A stretch of DNA of 64,000 bases, taken from Polychytrium aggregatum (taxonomy: Eukaryota > Chytridiomycota > Chytridiomycetes > Polychytriales). Positions 23,501 to 34,183 of this stretch are shown in pieces. Under the pieces are notes generated by a model. That model saw nothing but the letters and a program-made list of their open reading frames with translations, ran no database searches and was not told the DNA's origin. Location of the stretch: positions 62,001 through 126,000 of the forward strand of contig NW_026516315.1 in the NCBI RefSeq assembly GCF_025602895.1, read 5' to 3'. The position numbers were made by a program, and so were the translations under genes. Within the stretch, counting starts at the first letter, position 1. Each line of letters begins with the position of its first letter.

Positions 23501-26329
23501 CCAACTCGCGCAGCTCCAGGACCAGAATGATCAACTCCAGGTCCAACTTCAACAGCAAGACAAGAAATCCAAGTCCCTGGGCGAGAAGGATTTGGATCTG
23601 ATCGAAACGCTGCGGGTGAGTCGGCCGCTCTGCTGTGAGCTAGCTGCTCGCCGATGCTGCTTGATTGTGGCGTGGGAGATGCAGATCCCAGTTCGGCAGC
23701 ACCGCGCCAGCACATCAGGGATGCGCAATTGAAGCAAGCCGGTTGTGAGGAAGACTGTGTGGTCTGACATTGTCGTCGCTGCTTCCGATGCTCGCCTTGC
23801 AGGTCTCGCTCGAAAAGAGCAACACTCGCGCGAGCCTACTGGAAGCGGAGCCGGACGAGCTCAGGCGACAAAACAGCAAACTCCGGGCCGCCAATGCCAA
23901 GCTTGAAGCGGAACTTGAAAGCCGAGAGCGAGAGCTGGACCAGGCTCGTCTCAATCTGCACGAGTTTGTGGAAAAGGTGAGGGTCTGCGCGGCGGTCATT
24001 GGTCTGCGTCCCGTGTTGTGCTGCTTCCTAACTGCGTCTATCCTGCCCTCTCGCCCACAACTCGTCTCTGTATCAACATCCAACAGACTGAGCGAACGCA
24101 ACGGCGTAACGAGCAGACGTTCCAGACCATTGTCAAGCAGTTTACCCGCAGTCCGCATCACAGCGGTCTCGACCGAGTGACACTGGAGGTCATCGATGTG
24201 TACGAGCGTAAGGTTGCTGATCTGTCGAAGGAAATCGATCGCCTCAAGTGAGTTGCCCCATCCCCTTTGATGGTGTATATCATTTATGCTGCTACACGTT
24301 CAGTCGGCCCAGTGGAGCTGAGGTACTAAGCCTATCTGCTGCCGCTCCTTCTCCCCTCCCCCGACACTAGATATAAGCGACCAAGCCATCTGTCTCCCGA
24401 AGAATCGGATGACTCGGAGGACAGAGTTCCAATCGCTTCAAAGTCAAAGCCAGGGCCCTCCAAGGTGTCCAAGCTGGTCGATCTGGAGGACGAACTTGGA
24501 CAACACAAGCGACATAAACAGTCCCAGCTGCGCGGGCAGACAAGCAAGTCTGCCCACGATCTCTTGGCTGCCCAAGTCGATGTGGGTATCGAGCGTATCT
24601 GGCAGTAAAACCAGACGGACAGTGTTGCATCCAATCGGCCTCGAAGCAAACCCGAAACCAACTCAGCATGTCCATCCATTTGTCTGCAGAGTCTCCAAAC
24701 TCAACTGGCGACCATGACCCTGGCATACAACCAGTCGCAGGAAGAGCTGGAGTTGCTCAAGCTCAAGCAACTCGAAAGCAAGATGCCGAGTTGGCAGCGC
24801 CAGGCCGTGTCCAGCCAGGGCAAGTCCAGCGGTGCAGGTATTGTACTTGATTTGGTACTCTGGCGCCGTATAACCCCGATGGGACCTGGCAACTTGGGTC
24901 TCTTTGCTCTCGCTGCTTGGCTTGTACACAAGTAATCATACCAAGGGCCCCAATCGGAGCCTCTGGATGCAAATGCCAACAATGCTCTTGCCATCGCATT
25001 TACGATCCCACCCGACTTGCACAGATCTCCGAAAGATGACTCGCGAGCTCATCATGAAGGATAAGCAGTCATACAGACTCAAGCTCTTCAAGATCGACTC
25101 AATGACTCTCCAGGAGTGCCGAGAGCTCCTCAAGGTAGATCCTGTCCCTTGATAGTCAGAACTCAGTCCTATGCGCCTCTCGGCCCCCGTTCAGTTTAAT
25201 CCTTGCTTACTGAACCATTCTTGCGGCCTTTCTGGGATGGCATCGACTCGCCCTCATCGCGCTACTAGCAAATCTGTGTGAAGCTCGAAGTGAGCGACGC
25301 TGACGAGCTCATGCCCGGCATCGACAAGATCGAAGCGACCATCCGGTTACTGCCCCAAATGCAGCAGGTGGGCCACTGACTGCATTGCCCGCACGGGAGC
25401 AACATCATGTCGGGAGACTTGATTGATTTGCCATTCAAGCAAAGCCACTCAGTATGCTGCAATCTGTGCCGCGATATCTAGTTTGTTCGAGAGATCGACT
25501 CGATCGTATGGTCTCCCGAGAAGCGACTCGGTTTACTCTACCCCCAACAAGGCCGACCCCGCGCACCCGATGCTGCTGACGACGGAACCGAGTACTCGGC
25601 TCATAGAAGCAGATTGCATAAGCTCTCTGAGACCTTGGTGATGATCCAGGCCTGGGCTGCAGGCACGATTGAGCTCGAAGACAAGCGGCGATTCTACAAA
25701 CAGGTCCACGACCGCCTCAAGGTTCCTCTGGAAGACGGCAGCAGCCAGGAATGTCTGCGGGTCATTGATCAGTTCTTTGAATCAACTCTACGGACAGCCA
25801 TGGTACGCCCTTTGTGAGCGATGCTCTTCTGGTCGACTGGCTCGATGCTCCGTGACAGCAATTGCGCCTTGGGATCCGGGTCCTGTGCTGACCGATTGAT
25901 GGACTCGTTCGATAGAACGCTGAGGTCTCGGAGCATGCAGCACGCATGGTCAATCACTTCCGCGACCTGTTCGAAGTCGCCTCGGGCGAGCTGGTGTTCT
26001 CCAAGATGAACGAGGTCTACATCTTCTACAACGAAGCCAAAACAGGTGAGTGCGGGCCACTCGAACACCAACTAGCAGAAGGGCGGATCCTCACGGCTTC
26101 TGTGCTGCTCTGGACCAGGCATTACAAGGCTCCGAACTGCCCTGGCGATGGGCGCAGATGCACCGACGGTGCGAGTGTTCAACGAGGCTTGCGATGCCAT
26201 CGAGACCTTCCATGAGCTTTCTTCGGGTACGTTTGCTCTTGGATGCACATCTGTGCTGTCGTCTGCTCAGCGCAAGTGGAACCACCCCCGAGCCGCTCAT
26301 GGTCTAATTGTGCATGTTGCCCCCACTGA
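20590..26329 (+). CDS. CEP70: CEP70-like centrosomal protein
   Basis: Vertebrate CEP70 localises to the centrosome and binds gamma-tubulin. Fourteen exons in phase: 20590-20626, 20806-21520, 21805-23158, 23301-23615, 23803-23976, 24087-24247, 24371-24581, 24690-24837, 25025-25134, 25269-25367, 25482-25802, 25916-26045, 26119-26226, 26271-26329, giving 1313 residues against about 600 in human. The extra length is an N-terminal disordered region including an RDRS/DRDQ dipeptide tract. The C-terminal half is collinear with CEP70: coiled coil (DQLAQLQDQNDQLQ), VTLEVIDVYERKVADL, SLQTQLATMTLAYNQ, and the conserved HFRDLFEVASGELVFSKMNE ahead of the TPR-like end. The family call rests on this last block and the block order. 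The last exon is short and less certain. Confidence 0.85.
20641..20716. repeat. 12-bp tandem repeat in intron 1 of CEP70-like gene
   Basis: About six degenerate copies of catccggccgtt fill intron 1 (20627-20805). They are in an open frame but are removed by the splice that restores the conserved reading frame. Confidence 0.75.
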
Positions 26330-27567
26330 CAACGGGACCGCAGCCCTCCGAAGAGAGAAATAGCCAAGCACGTCCCCCCCCGTTGAGTCGAATCTCTTTG
26401 AAAATACAAGCGATTTGATCAACTTGGCTGCATTCATATTCGTCAGAGGTCGGACAGCAGTTCCGAAGCCACTGCGATTGGCTCGGGTCTTGTCTGTGTG
26501 CGGTCTGGAGGGCGTGCCCAGTCCGAACCACCGATGGAGGTTGGACATCAAGGTGGACCCGGAAGACCGTGCTGCAGTCCCCTGTTGACGACCCGAGTCC
26601 GATGCGCCGCTGTCGCTGTTGATGCATGTCCGTCCAGTGTGAACAGTGAGATGCATGGAGCAAGCAGACACGACGAGGACCAGCGAGTTGCTGCAGATGC
26701 GGTCACTGCACACCAGGGCAAGAGCACATTCCCAGAATCAATTCACAAGCAAAGAGCAGAATCGCGACCGCTCAACAGAGTCCATAACAACAGTGCGAGT
26801 GCCGATCAATGCCATTCAGCCAGGCGGCCGATCAACAGTCCATAGAGTGCGCCGGCCATTATGGCATTGATCGCCGGGTGCCATTGCTGGTCTTGCGGTT
26901 GCTGCTGGGCACCGGTCTATGCGGTGCCGAGACACCATCAGCCGAGACACCATCAGCCGAGACACCATATGCCGAGACTCCATATGCCGAGACTCCATCG
27001 GCCGGTGCCCCATCCGCTCATCCCGCGCCCGCCTTTTGGCCATTGCCCGCCATTGACCCGCTCTGGTCCATCCATTCCACACCCATCCCATCACCGCCCC
27101 ACCGCCTCGCTCCATCGGTCTATTCCACCCCATCTCATCTCATCTCGTCCAGCCCGCTGAACCTGGGGGCCAGCGCCAATCTCAGCATCGCATCGCACTG
27201 CTCCCCCCCCCCGAACCGCCTCTCGGCCTCGAGGATTGCTCTTCCCCGAGTCTGTTCACCCCCGGCCCACTCCACATCCGCACGGCGATCCCAAACCGCC
27301 ATCCTTTCGCCTGTCCACCCCGTGGGTCTCGCCTTTTTTTGCTGTGCCTTTCGTCACAGTATCTGCTTTTGACAAACACGCCGCTCAACCTGGTCGCCAC
27401 CAACGGCCCGGCGGCCTCCCGCTTCGATACACCCTGCTCGGCTTGCCTTCCCGACATCCGCAAGCCAAAGCACCCTGCTTCCAGGCCGTCTACTCACGTC
27501 CCTTTCTCTCGTTCACTTGTTGCCCCGTGTTCCCAGCCCCGTCTCTGTCGTTGCCCCGCTCTCAGCC
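26330..27567. other. Intergenic CEP70-like - RhoGEF
   Basis: No supported gene. It contains the 15-bp minisatellite at about 26929-27004 and a pyrimidine-rich stretch just before the RhoGEF start. The plus frame across the repeat (AETPS units) has no further protein-like features. Confidence 0.5.
26929..27004. repeat. 15-bp tandem repeat (gccgagacaccatca type)
   Basis: Five copies of a 15-bp unit, gccgagacaccatca alternating with gccgagactccatat variants, lie in the spacer upstream of the RhoGEF. The unit is a multiple of three and stays open on both strands, which explains the apparent AETPS-repeat frame. Confidence 0.85.
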
Positions 27568-29424
27568 ATGATGGACTCTGTCGAGATTGACTCACTGCCC
27601 CTTTCGACCCTCATCGAGAGCTCGGTCAGCTCGCTGGCCGCCTTCAGCTTGGTCGAGGAGACCCAGGACGAGCGCATATGGAGCAGCATGATGGACAAGC
27701 AGCTTCGCAAGGCGCCGTCGTCGCTGTCGTTTCGCTCGGCAAGCCTCCAGTCCCGTCAGGACGAGTTGCATACACAAGTCGCCATATCCGTTGGCCCACG
27801 ATCCAATTCTTCGCTCTCCGAGTATGAGACCCTCTGCTCGGCGACCCCGCATCGAGACTTTGTCTCGCTCGAGTCCCACCTGGACTATCTCGAGTCGATA
27901 GAGGTCCAGAAAGTGCTGTCCGAAATCAGCCAGTTCCCAAAGGCATTCATCTACGAGCGCGAGACGATAACGGACAGGCCTTCGTCGGCAGTGTCTCAGC
28001 AGCTCGTCGACGAGCTCCTGGCGACCGAGGAGACCTACGTCAGCGAGCTCAACAGCCTCATCCAGCTGTACGTGCATCCATTCAAGGGAGACCCTGCCGT
28101 CGACGCCGATGTCTTCTCGTCGTTCTTTGCAAACATCGAAGTCATCTACGAGTTGCACCGAGACAAGATCCTGCCGGCTCTGCAGCGAGCATGCGCCCCA
28201 TCAAGCAGCCCCTCTGCCGACCCTGCAGCAGCCGAGGCCGCTCCTGGGTCTGAGCTACTCCCACCCGCAGCCAACATCGATCTGGAGGACAATATCGGTC
28301 GGGCCTTTTTCGATATGTCGCTCTCCTTGGTGGTGTATGAGCCCTATCTGTCGTCGCTCGACCGCATCCTGCACAACGTCAAGCGCTGTGCCGCACCGCC
28401 GTCGTCCGAGCCGCTGAAGCTCTGGTTCAAGAATCCCAAGGTCTGGACCCACCGTCGCTTGATGCGGCGAATCATGCGCAAGGCAGCTGCCCATTCCTCG
28501 CACTCGCAAATCAACCTGGGCGCCTATCTGCTGCTGCCGCTGCAGCGCTTGACCCGATACAACATGTTCCTCGAGCGACTCGTCCGCAGCACCGATTCCA
28601 AGATCCTCCTGCAGCAGAAGGGCGGGCTGGGTCTGGTTCGAGGCTATGCACGTATTCGGGGGCTGGTCCAGGCGCTCAACGAAATCAAGCGCTCCAGCGA
28701 GTCGGTCCTGAAAGCCCAGCAGGTGTGCACGTCGCTCTCGCTTCCCAAGAAGCAGGACGAGCGTAGCCTCATCAAGGAGCTCAAGAACAAGACCAGCGTC
28801 CCTGATCTGAAAGCCGCCGACATTTCTGCGAGCAGCCATGCAAGCAGACCGCGAGAGAGCTTTGTTATTCTCAAGGAAGGCACTCTGTGGCTCGACCGCA
28901 TTGTGCGCTTCAAATCTCGTCCAAAGTACAACACGGAGCTGTCCATGTCATCCACAAGCGTTTCTTCTGGCGTCGTAGAAAAGATCAAGATCATCGGCAC
29001 TCGGGTGCGAGTGATGCTCTTTACCGATGGCACTCTGGTCTGCTGCCACAACTCGCAGTCCAAAGGCCGACTCAAGGTTGTGTGGACGACCAAGTTGACT
29101 TCTCAGTATCGTCCCTTTGACAACGGCAACTGCTCGGTCTCGATCGTCAGCTGCGCCGAAATGCTGTCCATCGAAGTTCCCCGGCCGAGCACGCCCGATT
29201 CCGGCCTACCCCGCCAGCATCCAAAGCCCAAAGACCGACGGCTATCCGGGCACTTTCGAGCTCTGGAGCCGATTCCGGAGGACGTATCTGTTGCTCCAGA
29301 TATACGACTCAAAATCGCGCTGGCAGCCAAAGCAGCGTATCTGTCGGGATCCAAGGAGGAACTGGAGGAGTGGCAGGTCGATCTCATCAAGCTGCTCCGC
29401 ATCATGTCAACCAATCCTCGCTAG
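27568..29424 (+). CDS. DH-PH Rho guanine nucleotide exchange factor
   Basis: A single exon of 618 residues. It should catalyse GDP release from Rho/Rac/Cdc42-type GTPases at membranes. The DH domain spans about residues 145-395: CR1 at QLVDELLATEETYVSELN, CR2 around NIGRAFFDMSLSLVVYEPYL, and CR3 YLLLPLQRLTRYNMFLERL, the usual LLxPxQRxxRY signature. A PH-like domain follows (about 430-615) with FVILKEGTLWL, RVRVMLFTDGTLVCC and a closing helix GSKEELEEWQVDLIKLL. The N-terminal 140 residues are Ser-rich without recognised domains. MMDSVEID was chosen as start; an in-frame ATG at 27517 would add 17 residues. Specificity cannot be read from the sequence. Confidence 0.9.
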   Translation: MMDSVEIDSLPLSTLIESSVSSLAAFSLVEETQDERIWSSMMDKQLRKAPSSLSFRSASLQSRQDELHTQVAISVGPRSNSSLSEYETLCSATPHRDFVSLESHLDYLESIEVQKVLSEISQFPKAFIYERETITDRPSSAVSQQLVDELLATEETYVSELNSLIQLYVHPFKGDPAVDADVFSSFFANIEVIYELHRDKILPALQRACAPSSSPSADPAAAEAAPGSELLPPAANIDLEDNIGRAFFDMSLSLVVYEPYLSSLDRILHNVKRCAAPPSSEPLKLWFKNPKVWTHRRLMRRIMRKAAAHSSHSQINLGAYLLLPLQRLTRYNMFLERLVRSTDSKILLQQKGGLGLVRGYARIRGLVQALNEIKRSSESVLKAQQVCTSLSLPKKQDERSLIKELKNKTSVPDLKAADISASSHASRPRESFVILKEGTLWLDRIVRFKSRPKYNTELSMSSTSVSSGVVEKIKIIGTRVRVMLFTDGTLVCCHNSQSKGRLKVVWTTKLTSQYRPFDNGNCSVSIVSCAEMLSIEVPRPSTPDSGLPRQHPKPKDRRLSGHFRALEPIPEDVSVAPDIRLKIALAAKAAYLSGSKEELEEWQVDLIKLLRIMSTNPR

Positions 29425-30038
29425 CCCGATCGCTCTCTTGGATGGTCCCGGCTGGCGCTCCAGACTGGACCAGTGTTCAATTTTCCGCTTCCTCTACGAT
29501 AGACCCTTCACTCATGCAATCCCTGCGACCGCTCTGCGCTCAGCGACCGCTTTCTCTCGCATCTTTCTGCCCCTCTCCTTAATGATTGCCTTCTCGGCTT
29601 CCACTCAGCTGCTTCCGTTTTCGAACACTTACCCGACCGCCTCTCGTCCGTCTCGCGCAGCGCTACCTTCTGCACAGCTCCGGTTTGTTACTGTCAACCC
29701 CCGAACCTCGACGAGAGTCTGCCCCCTCATTGATACCATGACTTTTGCGTCCGCTCGATCGATTCGAAGCGGGGCCAGCAACCGTCATACTATCTGTTGT
29801 TTGTTTTTTGTTTCCCCGTATCCCGTAGCGAACGCCGCGAGCCTTACTTTCCCCACCCCTGGCTCTTATCTTTTGTTGTTGTTGTTGTCCAAGCTACTAT
29901 TTCAAATTTTTGCAATATACAATGTGTCCCAACCCAACTCCTCCTGATGGATCAGCCTGGTGCCCAAGCGCTTCGTACGCAAAAGCTATATGCGGTAGCA
30001 TATCGCCATGGGCCGTTGAGCTTCCGACGCGGTCGAGA
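29425..30038. other. Intergenic, convergent 3' flanks
   Basis: The spacer lies between the 3' ends of the RhoGEF (plus) and the UBA-TIR gene (minus). It is T-rich, including a ttgttgttgttg run near 29875. No gene seen. Confidence 0.5.
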
Positions 30039-32048
30039 CTACTTGGACCAGGGTGATGTCTGTGCCTTCTCGCGCTCGGTGATCATTTTCTGCTGCAAAG
30101 TGACGGCTCTGATATATATGGTCGTAAACTTCATTGATCGAATTGGGGGAAACATTGAAATCTGGATTGGAATGTCAAGATCAAAGTGCTTAAGTACGTT
30201 TCTGAGCTGTATGAGGAAGTTGTTCCTATCGACCGAGTTGAGGGTCACCACAAGCAATCGGTGGAATCCAGTTCGCGTGAGCGCATAGCCAAGGTTGTGG
30301 TACGGATAGCTGGTAGGGATTCGGGTGCACTCAGCACCGAGGGTTGAAAAGTATGCGAACTGGACATCCGGATCTGTGCTTGTCTTGAGCTTCTCCGCGA
30401 TGGATTCATAACCACGCGCCAAAATCGTTCGAAATGCCAGTGTCTTGGTGGACTCCAGATACCCAGTGTTTTGGGGATAGATCGTCGCATCCAAGGCGTT
30501 GAAGACGGAGTCGAAGACACGACGGCCCAGGGGCGTGAGATGCTCATACGTGGCATCCAGGAACTCCATGGGCTCTCCCGGGAAAAACTGGAAGGGCGCT
30601 ACCACACACCGAGGAGCTGCAGCTGGCATCGCGTTTGGCACAGTATCAAACTTGGCGATGGTGGTGGGAGGCGGCGCGGGGGGCTGGGTTTGCAGCGGTT
30701 GCTGAGGTTGCTGGGATTGCTGAGGCTGTTGAGGTTGCTGGAGTTGCTGGAGTTGTTTTTGGCGACCAAGGACATCGGTAAAGATCTTGGCAAGTTGATC
30801 GAGGGTGCTGTCGATGTCGCTTGAGATGTGGTGGATGCTCTGGATGGAAAAGATAGTCTCCATGACCTGCCGAATGGTTTTGGTGTGGGGACTGCGTGGA
30901 TGATTGTGCAGCTCGTCCGGGAACTGGTCGAGGCGGGGGTGGGTGAACATCTTGATGTAACCCTCGCCGCTCTCGGCCACGTAGAGCGGGATGATCTCGA
31001 TCTTGCCCTGGAGCCACAGGTTCACAGCAAACTCCCACTACAAAACCAAGTCGCGGCATCGGACAAGTGGGACGATAAGTAACGGTCGATATGATGGCCG
31101 ACATAACGGCCTGTGATGGCTCGAGTTGATCCGCAGCTATTGCGGCGGATTGCAAATCGAGGCAAAAATCGCTGCCGGACATTGCCTGCCGCCACCGGAG
31201 CTCCGGGTTCCTGGGACGGCAAAGTCCGGCAAAATGAGCGGCAGTTCCTCGATTCGAAATCAGAAAAAAGGAAGCCCACAAACCTCAAGCAGCAGATTGT
31301 CGTCCCCAGAGTTGGCCAGGATACTCTCGAGCGCCTTGTTGCTGATGAGCAAAACGGCGATTCTCGAGTTGGCCAGCCCCTTCAAAAAGCCATCTTCCCA
31401 CGCTTTCCCATAGGCTAGGCAGTTGGCATCGAGATAGGCGTGAGGCAGTTGGACCGATGCTCCAGAAGCGTACATCGTTAGGCAGTTGACGAAGCGGCTC
31501 GACTGGAGACTCAAGGCCAGCTTGTTGGCGACGTTGCTCTCGGACGAAACCCGGTAGGAGATGAAAAAATCGTGGACGGTGATGCCGTTGCGACATTTCC
31601 AGGCATTATGGACTGCGGGTGCAGGGCTGAAGGCATTCGAATACTGGCCAGGGGCCGGTGTGGTTGTCGCCGAGAGCGAAGGAGCATCGTCGTTGTCCTG
31701 GACGAGCAAAAGACAGAGCCGGATCAGACGAGACAAGGAAGACGGCTTGCGGAAACAGCCCCGTTCGACCCAGCCGCTGCTTTGGCCACCGAATCAGTCG
31801 CTGGCATTGACAAGCCGGCAGGTGAGTCCAAGTCAAGGTTACCGAAAGGAGAAGGTCCACGGCCGCATCCATGTTGTTGTTGGTCTTGCCGAGGGCCTGC
31901 ACGGCCCTGGCTTTGGGGAATCCCATTTGCACTAGCTGCTCGGCGAGGGCATCGATGGTTGCTGTGGCGAGAAACAGAGTCAGTCAACAAAGCCGGGTCG
32001 ACGAAGGGGCGCACCGAAACAGGAACGACGAGCGGTACCGAGCGACAT
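30039..32048 (-). CDS. UBA-TIR domain protein with polyQ linker and unknown C-terminal domain
   Basis: Exons 32048-32039, 31961-31843, 31697-31284 and 31037-30039 are in phase and give about 512 residues. Residues 4-43 form a UBA domain (ATIDALAEQLVQMGFPKARA, then NNNMDAAVDLLL), which binds ubiquitin. From about residue 84 comes a TIR domain: HDFFISYRVSSE (box 1), AYLDANCLAYGKAWEDGF (BB-loop region), SRIAVLLISNKAL, then, across intron 3, LLLEWEFAVNLW and GKIEIIPLYVA. Glutamates in LLLEWE sit where NAD-cleaving TIRs have their catalytic Glu. A Gln/Pro linker (QQLQQPQQPQQ) follows, then about 190 residues I do not recognise (VAPFQFFPGEPMEFLDATYE onward). No transmembrane segment, so likely intracellular. 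Whether it is a scaffold or an NADase cannot be decided here. Confidence 0.83.
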
Positions 32049-33008
32049 GGTGAGCAGGTTCGGTCGAGGAGCAGGAGACGCAGAAGGACGGGGAGATCGA
32101 GGGGCGAAGCTGCTCCGAAGCCGGACCGAACTCGCCGCAGTCGAGAACATCTGGGAGGCCTTGTTCCATGCGTGTGGCTGGCCAAGTGCGGCTGCTTGGG
32201 TCGCACGAGCGGGCATGCCAGTGCGCGTGTTTGCACAGCGAGCGTCGCACAGCAGAACGCCATGGACACGCGGCCCGTGATTTGGCTCGGCTCGGTTCGG
32301 TTCGGCTATTTGTGGGTCTGTCCCACCCGTGTTGTGATCGTGGTTCCGGAGATCCGCACGATTGTACCTCCAGCGCAGCACCCGCTCAGGACGCACTTGA
32401 TGCGATGTGCTCGGCAGGATGCATGACGGAGACAGCGTTGGTCCTGCTGGATGGTCTGTGTCGTCGCTGGTGGAGTCCGCTGCTTCGACGGAGCCGCGAG
32501 CAATCCCGAGGCCGCGCAAGGCACCCCAGCGACCAGAACGACCAAACACCGCCGCCGTTTGCTGAGCAGCACTTGGCCCCAGAGTTGCAGGAAGCAGAGT
32601 GTATCGCCGTCGGATCCCCGAGCCACCAGGAGGGCCGCCACCCAACAGGGCGAGGATCACCTGCCCCACAAGGGTCACCAACGCGAGCAAATTTGCGCCC
32701 CCGCAGAGTTCAAGCATGCCTCCTTGGGCCGAGCCGAACCGCAACAAGGGACGACAGCGCCATGGTGGTCTTCATGCATCGCACCAGCGGCTCCTGTCCC
32801 TTTTCGCTTTTTTTCCGCTCACCCAGGTATAAACGGGGGTGCCCAGAGAGCGACCTGGACCGGCGACGGCGACCCCTCACACCTCCAAGCCAACGAGCCC
32901 CAGGCCGGACCTCTGCTCCAGGCCTCTCAAGTTCTGCTCCTCAGCGCCTCATATACTCCGTTTCAACTCCGTCCCAGTCCTCGCCCCGTTGCTGTCAGAT
33001 TCACAACC
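32049..33008. other. Divergent promoter region, UBA-TIR / secreted protein
   Basis: About 960 bp between divergent starts. The minus-strand frame 31980-32747 overlaps the UBA-TIR first exon but its upstream part has no domain support. A TATAAAC at 32828-32834 lies about 180 bp before the secreted protein start. Confidence 0.5.
32828..32834 (+). promoter_or_regulatory. TATA-like element upstream of secreted protein gene
   Basis: TATAAAC preceded by a T-rich stretch, about 180 bp upstream of the ATG at 33009. Position and strand fit a core promoter with a leader of roughly 150 nt; this is inference. Confidence 0.35.
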
Positions 33009-33461
33009 ATGTTCAAGATGACAACCTTCCTCGTCGCCCTCCTGGTTCTCCTGCCCACCTGCCTTGCTTGGCAACTCGATGTCGTGTTCTACAAGGACGC
33101 CAACTATGGTGGATCCGCCATTGACTTTCAGATCCACGATAGCCTCGAGTGCTACAACATCCAAGAGTGCTTCAACGACGAAATGTCGAGTCTCAAGGTC
33201 ACCTCCAGCTGTGACATCCCCGCTGGCTTGATGCTCAACCTTTATGCCGACATCCAGTGTCCCTGGAACGACTGGAGCGGCACTTGCCTTCTTGATGGCA
33301 CGACCACCTGGTCAGGGCTGATTTACCTTGTGCCCTGCCAGACCGTTTCTGTTCCCTGGATTGGTTCGTGTCTGAACGACCAAGTTAGCGCTTTCATGGC
33401 CATGGAGAACTGGCAGAGCAACTTTTGGTGGAACTCTGGCCAGTATACTTTCTCGTGCTAA
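33009..33461 (+). CDS. Small secreted beta/gamma-crystallin-like protein
   Basis: A single exon of 150 residues. Residues 1-20 form a signal peptide (TFLVALLVLLPTCLA, cleavage likely before WQLD). The mature part looks like two Greek-key motifs: FYKDANYGGSAIDFQI with the calcium-binding signature NDEMSS (N/D-N/D-x-x-S/T-S), then a second half with VSVPWIGSCLNDQVSAF, where the signature is degenerate (NDQVSA). About eight cysteines suggest disulfides, as in an extracellular protein. The crystallin-type call rests on motif pattern, not alignment. It could be a calcium-binding wall or secreted protein; the role is unknown. Confidence 0.8.
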   Translation: MFKMTTFLVALLVLLPTCLAWQLDVVFYKDANYGGSAIDFQIHDSLECYNIQECFNDEMSSLKVTSSCDIPAGLMLNLYADIQCPWNDWSGTCLLDGTTTWSGLIYLVPCQTVSVPWIGSCLNDQVSAFMAMENWQSNFWWNSGQYTFSC

Positions 33462-34183
33462 ATATAATGTACTGTTATTCTATGAACGGGATATCCGAGT
33501 GAGGAGTGAGTGGGCCGGTCGGAGTGCGAAACCGCCGAAGGAAGCGGCGCCAGTCCGGGGGATACAGTATGTGTGCTAGAATCGCTCTGTTCGGCGAAGC
33601 AAGCTCTGCACACATCACAATCGCATGCGATGGGGCGGATGGATATCGTACACTTACATCGCTCGCCGCTGTTGCGATGGATGGTGGTGCTCCCGGGCAC
33701 CCTGGACGAAGAAAATGTGCTGCTCGTCACAAGATGCAGAGCGCTCTGCCTCATTTTCGATAGCCACTGGATCGAGCGCGCAAGGACAACCATGAACCTG
33801 GCGGACCGAGAAATGCCCGTTTTGATCCGATCCATTCAATCAGGCTTGATCGCTCATGCCAGATTGAATCTGGTCGTATTTCCTGTCTCAGCCCCCATCG
33901 GGCCTGGACAGTGTCAATGCAGGAACGCTGACCCTGATCCCTATTTCTTGCTCTTGTCCCTCAAATAGCCATCCTCGACTCGCCTCGACGGCTGTTGGCG
34001 ACACTTTGCCAGCCGAGCACCCGCTCCTCCGTCGGTCACCCATCCAGCGTACACTGCGCTTACTATCGTCGCGTCATTCGGCGGTCGCTTAGTACGATCG
34101 GCCTCCGTCGCTTGGTGCGATCAGTTTTCTTTACTTACTACCATCTACCTCTGTCGTCTGAAGGTATCGGCCTTCATCACACC
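33462..34183. other. Intergenic upstream of adenylyl cyclase
   Basis: No gene seen; the plus frame 33510-33968 has no recognisable domain or splice support. It probably contains the cyclase promoter and leader. Confidence 0.5.

Noticed and set aside
26809-27372. Plus frame with AETPS repeats
   Set aside because: Product of a 15-bp tandem repeat that is open in several frames; no signal peptide or further domain.
33510-33968. 152-codon plus frame upstream of the cyclase
   Set aside because: No recognisable motif and overlapping frames on the other strand.
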